NCBI RefSeq assembly: GCF_022539505.1
Contig: NC_061509.1
Location: 206,174,254 to 206,238,253, forward strand
Direction of reading: 5' to 3'
DNA length: 64,000 nt
From: Lolium rigidum
Taxonomy: Eukaryota > Streptophyta > Magnoliopsida > Poales > Poaceae
The position numbers and the translations under genes are program-made. Positions 23,901 to 34,395 of the stretch are shown here, piece after piece; position 1 is the first letter of the stretch; each line of letters starts with the position of its first letter. The notes under the pieces were generated by a model. That model worked only from the letters and a program-made list of their open reading frames with translations. It did not search any database and was not told where the DNA came from.

Positions 23901-24216
23901 GTTGAAATAAGTAAAGCAAATGCAAGTAACTAATTTTTCGTGTTTTTGATATAGAGTGCAAGACAGTAAATAAAGTAAAACTAGCAACTAATTTTTTGTG
24001 TTTTGATATAATGCAGCAAACAAAATAGTAAATAAAATAAAGCAAGGCAAAAACAAAGTAAAGAGATTGGATTGTGGAGACTCCCCTTGCAGCGTGTCTT
24101 GATCTCCCCGGCAACGGCGCCAGAAAATATGCTTGCGTGTAGTTGACGTGGGAGTTAGAAATCTTCGTGGAGTAACTTTCCTTCAGGTCCCCGGCAACGG
24201 CGCCAGAAAATATGCT
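23901..24216 (-). other. outer element: 5' leader with duplicated tRNA-Asp primer binding site
   Basis: Two copies of TGGCGCCGTTGCCGGGGA (minus strand) lie at 24188-24205, beside the LTR, and 24105-24122. Each is followed by the same 13-base stretch ending GCTTG, giving a period of 83 bp. Both match tRNA-Asp perfectly. The 52-bp spacer (24136-24187) is not found elsewhere in the window. The remaining leader is similar to that of the inner element. Confidence 0.8.
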
Positions 24217-25811
24217 TGATACGCGTACAGCACGCGTCCGTTGGGAACCCCAAGAGGAAGGTGTGATGCGTACAACGGCAAGTTTTCCCTCAGAAAGAAA
24301 CCAAGGTTTATCGAACCAGGAGGAGCCAAGAAGCACGTTGAAGGTTGATGGCGGCGAGATGTAGTGCGGCGCAACACCAGGGATTCCGGCGCCAACGTGG
24401 AACCCGCACAACACAACCAAAGTACTTTGCCCCAACGAAACAGAGTGAGGTTGTCAATCTCACCGGCTTGCTGTAACAAAGGATTAGATGTATAGTGTGG
24501 ATGATGATTGTTTGCGGAAAACGAGTAGAACAAGTATTGCAGTAGATTGTATTCGATGTAAAAGAATGGACCGGGGTCCACAGTTCACTAGAGGTGTCTC
24601 TCCCATAAGATAAATAGCATGTTGGGTGAACAAATTACAGTCGGGCAATTGACAAATAAAGAGAGCATGACAATGCACATACATGATATGATGAATATTG
24701 TGAGATTTAATTGGGCATTACGACAAAGTACATAGACCGCTATCCAAAGCATGCATCTATGCCTAAAAAGTCCACCTTCAGGTTATCATCCAAACCCCTT
24801 CCAAGTATTAAGTTGCAAACAACGGACAATTGCATTAAGTATGGTGCGTAATGTAATCAATAACTACATCCTCGGACATATCATCAATGTTTTATCCCTA
24901 GTGGCAACAAGACATCCACAACCTTAGAACTTTCATCACTCTGTCCCGCATTTAATGGAGGCATGAACCCACTATCGAGCATAAATACTCCCTCTTGGAG
25001 TTAAGAGCAAAAACTTGGCCGAGCCTCTACTAATAACGGAGAGCATGCAAGATCATAAACAACACATAGGTAATAGATTGATAATCAACATAACATAGTA
25101 TTCTCTATCCATCGGATCCCGACAAACACAACATATAGAATTACGGATAGATGATCTTGATCATGTTAGGCAGCTCACAAGATCCGACAATGAAGCACAT
25201 GAGGAGAAGACAACCATCTAGCTACCGCTATGGACCCATAGTCCAGGGGTGAACTACTCACTCATCACTCCGGAGGCGACCATGGCGGTGAAGAGTCCTC
25301 CGGGAGATGATTCCCCTCTCCGGCCGGGTGCCGGAGGTGATCTCCAGAATCCCCCGAGATGGGATTGGCGGCGGCGGCGTCCCAGTAAGGTTTTCCGTAT
25401 TGTGGCTCTCGGTACTGGGGGTTTTGCGACGAAGGCTTTAAGTAGGCGGAAGGGCAACGCGGGGGGCCACACGAGGGCCCCACACACCAGGCCGGCGCGG
25501 CCAAGGGCTGGGCCGCGCCGCCCTGTTGTGTCGGCGCCTCGTGGCCCCACTTCCTTTCCCCTCGGTCTTCCGGAAGCTTCGTGCAAAAATAGGACCCCGG
25601 GTGTTGATTTCGTCCAATTCCGAGAATATTTCCTTTGTAGGATTTCTGAAACCAAAAACAGACTAAACAAGAACCGGCTCTTCGGCATCTCGTTAATAGG
25701 TTAGTGCCGGAAAATGCATAAATACGACATATAATGTGGATAAAACATGTAGATATCATCAATAATGTGGCATGGAACATAAGAAATTATCGATACGTCG
25801 GAGACGTATCA
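24217..25811 (-). mobile_element. LTR D: 5' LTR of the outer Athila-type element
   Basis: It is 1595 bp, next to the PBS on the left and the GGTAT target copy on the right. Its outer edge (TGATACGCGTACAGCACG on the plus strand) matches LTR A. Reading frames of up to 170 codons here also occur in LTR A and are LTR sequence. Confidence 0.9.
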
Positions 25812-25816
25812 GGTAT

Positions 25817-26511
25817 CAAACTGTGGCAGTCACTCCCTATTCCTGGAAGGGAAATACGAACGTGGCAGGAAAGGAACTCCGTGAAGTTCTGTTCAACCTG
25901 TGCAGACTGGCGGGCATAGTTTTCAGGATAAAATCAACCTTTTGAAGAAATGTTTGCGAAACATGCATTGACCTGAGATTTGATGATCAACGATCGTAGG
26001 TAGTGCATGAAACACATTTTCCCTTTTGAGCTTGCTGAGTACCTCTGTACTCACTTTCTTTCGACACCCTTGCTAGACCGTGAGAATGAAGTGGAGGCCA
26101 CCGATGGAGCACCGGAAGGAGACTACGAGCTGGTCTACGAGGAATCTAATCTGTCCGGAGGAGTGGAAGGCGTGGACTATGGGATAGTCTACGGGCCCGA
26201 CAGCAATGAGGCGGAGGAGTAGAGTCATACCCTAGTGTCATAGAGCCGAGCAGCGTAGAAGCTTACCTAAATAAGTTGTTGAGCTCAATTTATTATTTAT
26301 GTTGGTTTGTAATGAAACTTAAGTATTATCTTAGGGTGTTCTCATCGGACCCGTGAGAATACCTGATTGTAATATAATCTCAAGTGTTATGACCTGCAAT
26401 GTTTCTGTTGGACCACTTTGAGGGATGTGATATTTGTGAAGAAGTCCCTTCATGAAGATCATATCAACGACTTGTATACTACAACATGCAGTGGTATGTT
26501 GGGTCACCGCA
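25817..26511 (+). mobile_element. end of the Tekay/Del-type Gypsy LTR
   Basis: It is the right-hand continuation of 10427-10928 after the Athila insertion. It ends a few bases before a tRNA-iMet PBS. An open 71-codon frame (26007-26222) is acidic and has no known domain; I treat it as LTR sequence. Confidence 0.55.
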
Positions 26512-26513
26512 GC

Positions 26514-26524
26514 TGGTATCAGAG
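26514..26524 (+). other. Gypsy primer binding site (tRNA-iMet type)
   Basis: TGGTATCAGAG follows the LTR end directly, as in chromoviruses of the Tekay/Del lineage. It sets the element in plus orientation. Confidence 0.75.
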
Positions 26525-26737
26525 AAAATGTTGCGACCTTAGGTTGGAAAAACCTAGTAAAGGGAGAAACCTGTAGGAGTCAAGTAGGAAGGTAAAGAAT
26601 TCTCTAGAAATATGGTGTTTATTCACTTGAGAATAACAAAATCACATCTTTTAGTGCGATAATTCTTTATTATAACTATGTTGATGCATTATTGTTACAT
26701 CATCACTACTAATATTCTACTCTTGTATACAGCCAAA

Positions 26738-27941
26738 ATGGCATATACTTTTCCGAAGAGGACTTTAAGGAAGGTTGAAGGCTGGCTTGGCGATTATGAT
26801 GGAAGTCTTACAGATCTCCTGCGTGGGATGCTGAAGGAACTCCATTGTGAGACTAGGATTCTGTTCTAAAGTACATCTACTATGATGGCGAGATCGTTGC
26901 CAAGTGCAGAGTCTCCGTACAACTTCCTCACACACTGCTGATGAGTCGTATTATGCCGTATGGAGAAGCCAAAACACTCACCAGGGCGTACCACACATGA
27001 GTATTTTCGAGGCAATTCTTGAAATCAGGCAACACAAATCCGTAGAGCTTTTGTGTTCACCATATTCTCATGTGCCTCATGTCGAGGAAGATGAGGATCC
27101 GTCTTTCCATCATCTACTCATGGCACTCAAACATCCTGAAGTAGCAGCCCAACACATGGATAGATGTAAGTCTTTATTGACTTCGATGTATCTACTTCAC
27201 ATGATGATGGTGGAGGAAGTCACCCACATGCTACCTGAGTTCAAGGGCCCTGACAAAGGCCAGGCTCGAATGCATGACCTTAGGGCACAACCCCAACACA
27301 CAACACCTTACTCCAGCCTACACAACTATGTAGATTTGAGTGACCAGTTGCCGAAGTCAGAACCACTCACACCCAACTTCGCTCCACATTATCCACATGT
27401 GTCAATATCGTATGATGTAGGATATGGGGGAGATGCTTTGGGAAACCTAGCTTGCTCAGAATCACCAATCGGGAACTCGACTGGTTGGCGTTTCGGAGAA
27501 CCCTTCGGAGATGAAGAGGAACCCATCACATGTGATACGGATGGCGAAGGAGGCGAGGTTAACCAGAATATTAACCAAGAACATGGGCAGGAAGAGAAAG
27601 GTACCAACTCCATTTATCTTGATTTGGAGATGGGGATCTCAAAAACATCTCGATACGAGGTAGGTGAAAGTTCTGGAGTGAAGAAGAAGAAGAAGAGGGG
27701 ACAAGTTGATATAAACCCTTCATGGATGGAAAGTGAGGAAGGTGGGTATCCTACTGGGGATACATACGAGTTACTGTCCAGCTATTTCGGCATGACAGAT
27801 CTCTGTCTCAGCACTTCGTCCAACTCAGACTATATCCCAACTGGAAGGACTTACGTTCCGGACGGTGTTCGGAAGACCAACCGCTGTACGGGATGGACTC
27901 CAGGCATGTATGCGGAGGCGAACGATGATGATGAGGAGTAG
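26738..27941 (+). pseudogene. accessory ORF between LTR and gag of the Tekay-like element
   Basis: The start MAYTFPKRTLRKVEGWLG lies after an acceptor-like tract ending TATACAG. The frame shifts near 26860-26990, then continues to a stop at 27939-27941. Joined by eye, the N-terminal half contains a stretch resembling 'YYDGEIVAKCRVSVQLP' followed by a helix-rich 'IFEAILEIRQHKSVELL', then an acidic, low-complexity C-terminal half with a KKKKKRG basic patch. It carries no gag knuckle or protease motif. It is sense-oriented and upstream of gag, so it is an additional ORF of the element. The function is unknown. Confidence 0.55.
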
Positions 27942-28205
27942 TGCTCGAGGGAAGAATAATGTAGTATAGCTGGTATTGTACTAAGACGTATTTTAAATTC
28001 CGTTGGCTTGGGCTTGGAGCCAAATAAGTGGTTATATACACCACATGTTAGATATGTGTGTATTTTTATGTTATATACGGTGTATATACATAATAAATGT
28101 TTGCTTTGGATTTGCTTCTTGATTTCATTGTGTGACTAGTACTGGGCAATGAGTTGAGCTCAGAAAACATTTGCATGGTGTGATTATGAGTAATCGCTCT
28201 TTGTT
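27942..28205 (+). other. spacer between accessory ORF and gag, ends like an intron
   Basis: This A/T-rich, non-coding stretch ends with CTCTTTGTTACAG|G, a good 3' splice site, directly before the gag frame. The layout suggests that gag may be expressed from a spliced RNA; no donor can be assigned with confidence. Confidence 0.4.
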
Positions 28206-28830
28206 ACAGGACTAGGGGAAAAGGTGTTAGTCGAAACCGAAGAGGCTAGAAGAGAGCGGGAGGCTAAGGAAAAGGAAGAAGCAGATGCAACAGCTAGAAT
28301 GGAGAATGCACCACCACCACCACATCCTATGATGCATCCAGATTTTCAGCAATACATGCGATCCATGGAAGAAGATAGGAGAAGATACCAGGAAAGCTAG
28401 AGCAAGAACATGCGAGATTTCTTTGCTCATGTCCTTAATGACAGGGGCAATGATGGCAGAGGTGTAACCCTATCAGACTTTTAGAATGCAAGGTCACTAC
28501 CTATTGCATCGGCTCCAAAACCAATGGATGCAGAAGATTGGCTGATGGACACAGAAAGGAAGCTAAGGACAGTTGGGTGCAACGATGAGGAGAAGATCAG
28601 GTATGCCACCTATCTGCTGTCAGGACCAGCGGCATCATGGTGGGAGAATGTTGTCGCCGTACATCCTCCAGAAAAGGTGTTTACTTGGGAGGAATTCAAG
28701 AAGAAGTTCCGGGGTGCTCATGTTCCGGAGAGTGTGGTGGAGTTAAAGAAGAGGGAGTTTGATGAATTACACCAGAGCACTGCACCAATCATGCAGTATG
28801 TTCGTAATTTCAAGCAAATGATCTCTTTGA
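28206..28830 (+). pseudogene. gag: Tekay/Del-type gag fragment (two stops, 3' truncated)
   Basis: The frame carries a charged N-terminal part ('EEARREREAKEKEEADATAR'), a 'PPPPHPMMHPDFQQYMR' region and then the classical retrotransposon gag core: 'DWLMDTERKLRTVGC', 'YLLSGPAASWWENV', 'TWEEFKKKFRGAHVPE', 'QYVRNF'. Stops interrupt it near 28398 and 28482. It is cut off by a minus-strand Copia remnant, so the zinc knuckle, protease and polymerase are absent. Confidence 0.85.
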
Positions 28831-28934
28831 GATGGCTCACCTTGAACTTGCACTTCATTTCTTCATGGCAAGCTTCAAGCATATGATCTCTTCGAGTTGG
28901 CTCATCTTGAACTTGCACTTCATTTCTTCATCAT
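28809..28934. repeat. 65-bp imperfect tandem duplication at the gag/Copia junction
   Basis: Two copies start TTCAAGCAAATGATCTC (28809) and TTCAAGCATATGATCTC (28874) and share 'CTTGAACTTGCACTTCATTT'. The first copy begins within the last gag codons (N-F-K-Q), so the exact breakpoint between the two elements is ambiguous by about 10 bp. Confidence 0.7.
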
Positions 28935-31829
28935 GTAGATGTCTTGAAGTAACTTGAGGGCTCACTTCATCTTCATCTTCAAGTCATACTTGACACTTGA
29001 TATCCTTCATCAATTTCTTCTTATTGCAACCTTGAAGCCAACATATGGTTCAAACATTGCCTATGGACAACACCTAAAAATATAACTCAATGCAAACATT
29101 AGTCCATAGGGATTGTCATTAATTACCAAAACCACACATGGGGGCTCCATGCACTTTCAATCTCCCCCATTTTGGTAATTGATGACAATCTCTTTGAGAT
29201 GGTTTATATAAGGAATTTAAGTAACAAACAAGTTGAATATATAGAGCAAACTCCCCATAATATATGCATGTGTGAATGATCTTGACTTTCATTGCATATA
29301 TTGGCATTCAAAGCCTAGTGGAGTTTCCTCTAAATATTCAACTATGCAAAGCAACAAGATGCAATGCAATAAAGGCACATGCTTAAGCACAAAGCAAAGA
29401 CATAACCGAATTCCCTTAAACCCTCCAAACTTCTCCCCCATTGGCACCAATTGCCGAAATGGGTGAAAATTTTTGAAGGTCAATATAGTGAGAGTTCCTC
29501 CATAGCGTGTGCATTTCTCATAATTTGAGTGGAATCAAATGCACGTATCCAATGACGAATATTCGGAAGGATCAAAGATTGCAAAAAGATAACAAAGTCT
29601 AGAAGCTTCAATAAATGAAGCAAGCAACCAAATGAACCACAAAGAATATACCAAAAGAAAGATAGATATTATGATAAGATCAAGAAAATTGCTCTAAATA
29701 ATATGAGGAAGATCCCCAAGGTTTGTGCACAAAACTAGACAAATTGCATTGGAGTATAAAGTGCACAAACATGGAATCATCACTCCCATAATATCATTCA
29801 AAACAAAAGATACCAAGTGAATAAAACTCTAATGATCGCCACAAAATAGTGCCTTAAATAAAATGAGGAAGCTCCCCAAGGTACATGCATAAATTAAAAT
29901 GTTGCATTTGAATACAATATGCATAACATGGAATCCTTACTCCCTCATTACCATTTAAAACACAAATTTGCAATAGATCATATATAGAAAATTAAGCTTA
30001 ACACTTGCAACAACAAATGGTTGAGAAACAAGTAAGAGGCACCATAATAAAATGCTCAACCAAGAGGATATGTGAAAGGCATGATAAAGCATATTATAAG
30101 ACTATTACAAGGATGAGCAAAAAGCATCATCATAGTCTTCAATGAATTATATTGCTTAGCATGACCAATCAACACGCAACAAATGAATAAGATATCAAAT
30201 GGAGATGTATCATCTCTTATGTGTATAAGTTTCTCTAAGTGAGCAATATCACAAAGATATTTATCCACAAAGAAATATGCACACACAAAATAGATACACA
30301 AGAAATATAGCATGATATCCAAGACGAAGTCATGCAATATACCAATAAGAATTTTTGCTTAATAGCATGGCCAAAGGCTCAATTTTATCTTATGGTACAT
30401 TCATGAACTTCAACCACAAACATCTAAAATACATCACAAATATCAACAAGGGATAGCAGATAGTTGGGATGCATTGAGAAAGGAAACAAGTATCACAAAA
30501 GAAGATACCAAAAGAAATAACTCAATTTGCACTTTCATCGATATTGCACATGTGTGAGGTTTGAGGAAATGATATGCAATAAAATTGCTAGATAGACATA
30601 GTTGGGATGGATGAATCATGAGCATGATTTAATATACTTCCCAACAAATGCACTCATCTCAAATTACTCACATTCAAAATAAAGAGGTTTCATTAAGACT
30701 TCAGCAAGAAGCACAACATTTGAAAATCAAGAGATTCATGCCAAGATGCAACCACATGGTTGGATGCTAGAACAATATGCATGAGAAGATACTTGTTACC
30801 GAGATAGCATTGGTGAGGATGTAGTAGATATGTGTTCGTTGACCATCCTAGCTTGCCTCAAGTTACCATTGAGTCACCACTTCTCCCCAAGAGTGAGACA
30901 AGCATCCAATGCATATCCATTGTACCTAACACAAAGGTAAGTACAAAATGGTCCCCAAGCTAATTGGGTCCGAAGTATGTGCATATAGATATGAAATTGA
31001 ATTTCATGCACATCTTAGCCAAATTAGGATTTGATGGAGTTTACCCTATATATTGGATCAAAGAAAGTAACACATGACATACGATATACATATATTAAAT
31101 ATGCATGCACAATACTTTCAAGAACCAAAGGAAGATACAATTTGGACAAAACACCAAATATATCAAGAGACAATGGTTGTCCAAATTATATCAAAGAATC
31201 AAATCAACACTAGATTGATTCCAAAGACTTATCTCATTATAAGAAGCTAATTAAACCTAAACACAAAGGAATGAGATAACCAACTCCCAAGAGAGCAAGG
31301 TTCTAATAAATAAACCAAACCCTCGACACTTTTTTATGATGGCACAAAGTACCAAAAAGAAAATTTATGTCTCCCAAAACCAAATTTTCGAAAATGATCA
31401 AGAGATGTTAAGCATTCTAACAAATATAGGAGAGCTCCCCCAAGATTAGTGCATTATCTAGGATTTCGCATATGAATACAAAATGCACAAAACTAGGATC
31501 ATCACGCTACCTATATCTACTAAAAATGCTAAGAAAGTTTGAATATACAAATTAGATCCATAAGATGCAAGGAAGACACATGGGAACCAAAGCACAACCA
31601 ATTCATGGCAATAAATAAGGCAACTTAAACACAAGAGCCAATGTAAATATGATCAATAAATGTTTACCTCATAATAGATTGCCAATTGTCCTAGGACAAG
31701 AGGTATTAGGAAATATTTCCCGGTGGTAGTTTGTAAGTATACATAAGATCATATTTACAACGAATAAAGCATATGGTAAAAGATAAGAGTTAACCATCAT
31801 GCAAAGAGAGTTTCTTGATAGCTTCAATT
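28819..31829 (-). mobile_element. Copia (SIRE/Maximus-like) remnant: short LTR and 3' non-coding region
   Basis: The minus strand has a polypurine tract (CCAAAATGGGGGAGA, about 29161-29175) directly before TGAAAGTGCATGGAGCC, a start I associate with SIRE/Maximus-type LTRs. The LTR part left of it is only ~340 bp (28819-29159) and contains a 65-bp tandem duplication. To the right is ~2.6 kb of A/T-rich sequence without a coding frame above 95 codons. Repeated 'ATGAGGAAGCTCCCCAAGG'-type blocks occur near 29700, 29860 and 31435. No pol motif was found. Both ends look truncated. Confidence 0.5.
29690..31560. repeat. dispersed imperfect ~160-bp repeat in the Copia remnant
   Basis: Blocks near 29695-29820, 29850-29970 and 31425-31530 share a common order: a GAGGAAG/GGAGAG word, 'CCCCAAG', 'TGCA' words, 'GAATACAAAATGCA'-like text and 'GGAATC' followed by 'ACTCC'. 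They are strongly diverged, so the repetition is old. Confidence 0.5.
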
Positions 31830-31922
31830 AGTCATACCAACATGCAAAGCAATTAATAGTATTCATACCAACATGCAAAGCAATTAATAGTATTCATACC
31901 AACATGCAAAGCAATTAATAGT
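31830..31922. repeat. 31-bp minisatellite, 3 copies
   Basis: Three tandem 31-bp units contain 'CATACCAACATGCAAAGCAA'. The second and third are identical and the first differs by two bases at its start. Confidence 0.9.
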
Positions 31923-33930
31923 AGGGATTTATATTTTCGTGCCCTCCGTTCCTTAGTTGTGCTCAGTTTTCCCCAGCTCCTTAGTTTTTCCTCAGTTTTC
32001 CCCAAGACCTTGGCTGAAACCATCACAGATGCTGTAACGGCCGGTTGCCCGACGGTTGACCATTATCTTCGACTAGTGGGGCCACGTAGAGCCCGCAAAG
32101 ACACGTCGGACCATCCATCTTTGTTTGACCGTAAGCATCGCTGTATCCCCGACCAAAACACGCACGAGTGGGGCTTCGGTATATCGAATGACAAGTGGGC
32201 CATGGCGCTGATACAAGGGGCAATACACGGGTAGGAATAGATTTTTAAACGGAGCTCTACGAGTGATGGCACGGAGGAGGTGGCCTGCGGGGTGCCGAGA
32301 TGAGATCGACGTCCACAAAGAACCGCATGAGGCGAGACCGGACGCATTAGATAGATATGAACTAGACGCGTTTAACCATGCAAAGAAGAGAAGAAATGGT
32401 CGACGACATCGACGACTACCTCAAAACTTTGACTGACCGTGTCCGACACGAACGCGAGCAATGTAGAGAAAACTAGTGTCTCTCCTTTACGGCGTGTATA
32501 GATGGGTGCTAGAAGAGTGTGGTGGCGAAGGGAAAGACCTCGCGGTGGTCTGTGGCGTCCAGCATAGCAGGGCGGCGTGGTCGTGCCCACATCGGCGTGG
32601 ATGCATGTTCGGCATTGGAATCAGCATGTACGTTCGGCATTGGCCTCGGCGGTATCTCTGGTGTGTCAGTGATCGAATGAGGGGTCGGGATTGAGGGTGC
32701 ATCCCGACGGTGACCTAGCAGTGGCGTCGAGCATAGCCGTTCTGACCATGCTGATATCGGCATCGGCAAAGTTTGGAGGCTGTGGTGCTCGAATCAAGGA
32801 GGGATTTGTTTCTTGTACGCCAAAAGTGATTTGAAACAAGTTTCGTGTTGAAGGTTAGGTTAGGTAACGAAAGTTTGTAACTAAGCCCAAAATTATACTA
32901 GCGCCATGGTGAGGTTCTTTTTGATAGAGCTATACGGTTGGGCAAACTTTTTTGACACTTTTTAGATAGGGTTCCTTGTTGTTACACGTATGGCATCATG
33001 TATGGCAAATTTGGGATCATTTGGAGATGTTCGAAAAAATCACTTTGCTTAAACGCATGCCGCTTCGTCTCACTGAAACCAGCTTTTCTAACAAGGTGAT
33101 TTATTCTACCTCCTCTAAATGACCTCAAATTTCATACAGCTGATCTTCTATACATAGATAGATAGATTGTTTCGTTTTTATATTATTCGAACTTTTTATT
33201 TCCCTTTATAATATCCAATTGATTTTCAGGTCAAAACCTCGAAAAACAGCATCATGTATGGCATCATTTTCGCCATAAATTTCAAATTTTGTGAAACTTT
33301 CCCTTTTAGATATTCCTTGTTGTTATTCCCTTATAGATATGGCATAATGTATGCCAAATTTGGTTAGGTCTCACTCGAAACCAGCTTTTGTAACAAGTTA
33401 GGCTACCGTGAATAGTAATGGTTACAAGAAATCGGTGATGGTCTATCATTTTTTGCGTGAAAAGTAATGGATACAACAAATCGGTGATGGTTTATCATTT
33501 TTTGCGTGAAATTAATGGCTACAACAAATCGGTGATGGTTTATCATTTGGGATTTTCGTGAAAATTAATGGCTACAACAAATCGGTGACGGTTTATCATT
33601 TTTTGCGTGAAAATTTATGGCTACAACAAATCGGTGATGGTTTATCATTTTTTGCGTGAAAAGTAATGCCTAAAAGAGTTCATAATTTTTAGCGCGTGAA
33701 AATAAATACAGAAAACCACCCTTTAGCATACTTAGAGAGTGGAAGGTAACCGCCGACGAGAGAGAGAGGGTTATCCTGCCCGTTAGATCATACGATCAAC
33801 GGTCGGCGGGCACGATCCGCGTGACATGGGCTAGACCAATCGGGGCAATGTTGCACGTGTGAGAGAATTTGTGGAGGGAGAGGGCAAAACTGAGTAGTAT
33901 CAAGAAACCAAGGGCACCTATGTAATAAAC
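31923..33930. mobile_element. TIR-type DNA transposon, ~2 kb, non-autonomous, superfamily unsure
   Basis: The left end reads GGGATTTATATTTTCGTGCCC...CTCAGTTTTCCCC, and the complement of the right end reads GTTTATTACATAGGTGCCC...CTCAGTTTTGCCC, so the two ends form a degenerate inverted repeat of ~50 bp. I did not find a convincing target duplication, so the exact edges and superfamily (Mutator-like is my first guess) are open. The left third is GC-rich with no recognisable coding region. The right half is A/T-rich and holds a minisatellite. Confidence 0.5.
33415..33663. repeat. ~49-bp minisatellite, 5 copies
   Basis: Five units carry 'AAATCGGTGATGGTTTATCA' and 'TTTTTTGCGTGAAAA'. The third has a 4-bp longer variant reading GGGATTTTCGTG. 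They lie inside the TIR element. Confidence 0.85.
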
Positions 33931-34395
33931 GAGACTAAGGGATTCAAATATGAGATTTAAAAAATGGAAAATGCGTGTTTTGTACAATAAAACCCATCTT
34001 GACCTATCTCAAACTATTTGCAATACAAATATACATGAGTGTGAGAATTGTGGCCTCATTTAGACAAAGTATGTTTTGGGGAAAGCTGTTTTGGGAAGGG
34101 CTTATTGTGGAAAACCATGCACCTTCATAGCTACTAGGTGATTTGAGAAGGCCTTTGAGAAGTGGCAATTTGTGGTAAAACTTGATTTATCTATGACTTA
34201 TCTATGTTTTGGGAACTGGCAATTTGTGGTAAAGACTCCATGAGTATGTGCCACTATTTTTCGGAATTTTTTCACATTAAATGACTCATTTAACTAGTTA
34301 ATCCCATTTGTTGACTCGTGCTGTTGACCAGCTACTTGAGGGTAAAACTGAGCATATTGCACTAGCCGTTCCATGCTTGTTTCATGTGCCACATG
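33931..34395. other. unassigned A/T-rich stretch
   Basis: I see no gene or clear transposon end here. One short direct repeat, 'TGGCAATTTGTGGTAAA', occurs near 34164 and 34216. Confidence 0.5.

Larger units (their letters stand above)
10929..25811 (-). mobile_element. outer Athila-type Gypsy retrotransposon (non-autonomous), with nested copy
   Basis: The boundaries are fixed by a perfect 5-bp target duplication GGTAT (10924-10928 and 25812-25816) and by LTRs that begin and end TGATACG...CGTATCA. The primer site is tRNA-Asp type, as in the Athila lineage. Without the 8.2-kb nested copy it is about 6.7 kb. Internal order on the minus strand: leader with a duplicated PBS, an unfamiliar ORF of ~218 codons, a long non-coding 3' region, polypurine tract, 3' LTR. 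No reverse transcriptase, RNase H or integrase is present, so it depended on proteins from elsewhere. The LTR text is of the Sabrina/WHAM/Fatima kind; I cannot name the family with certainty. Confidence 0.9.

Noticed and set aside
24105..24122. Sequence identical to the 3' end of tRNA-Asp
   Set aside because: Only the 3' end is present, without the rest of the cloverleaf; position next to an LTR shows it is a primer binding site.
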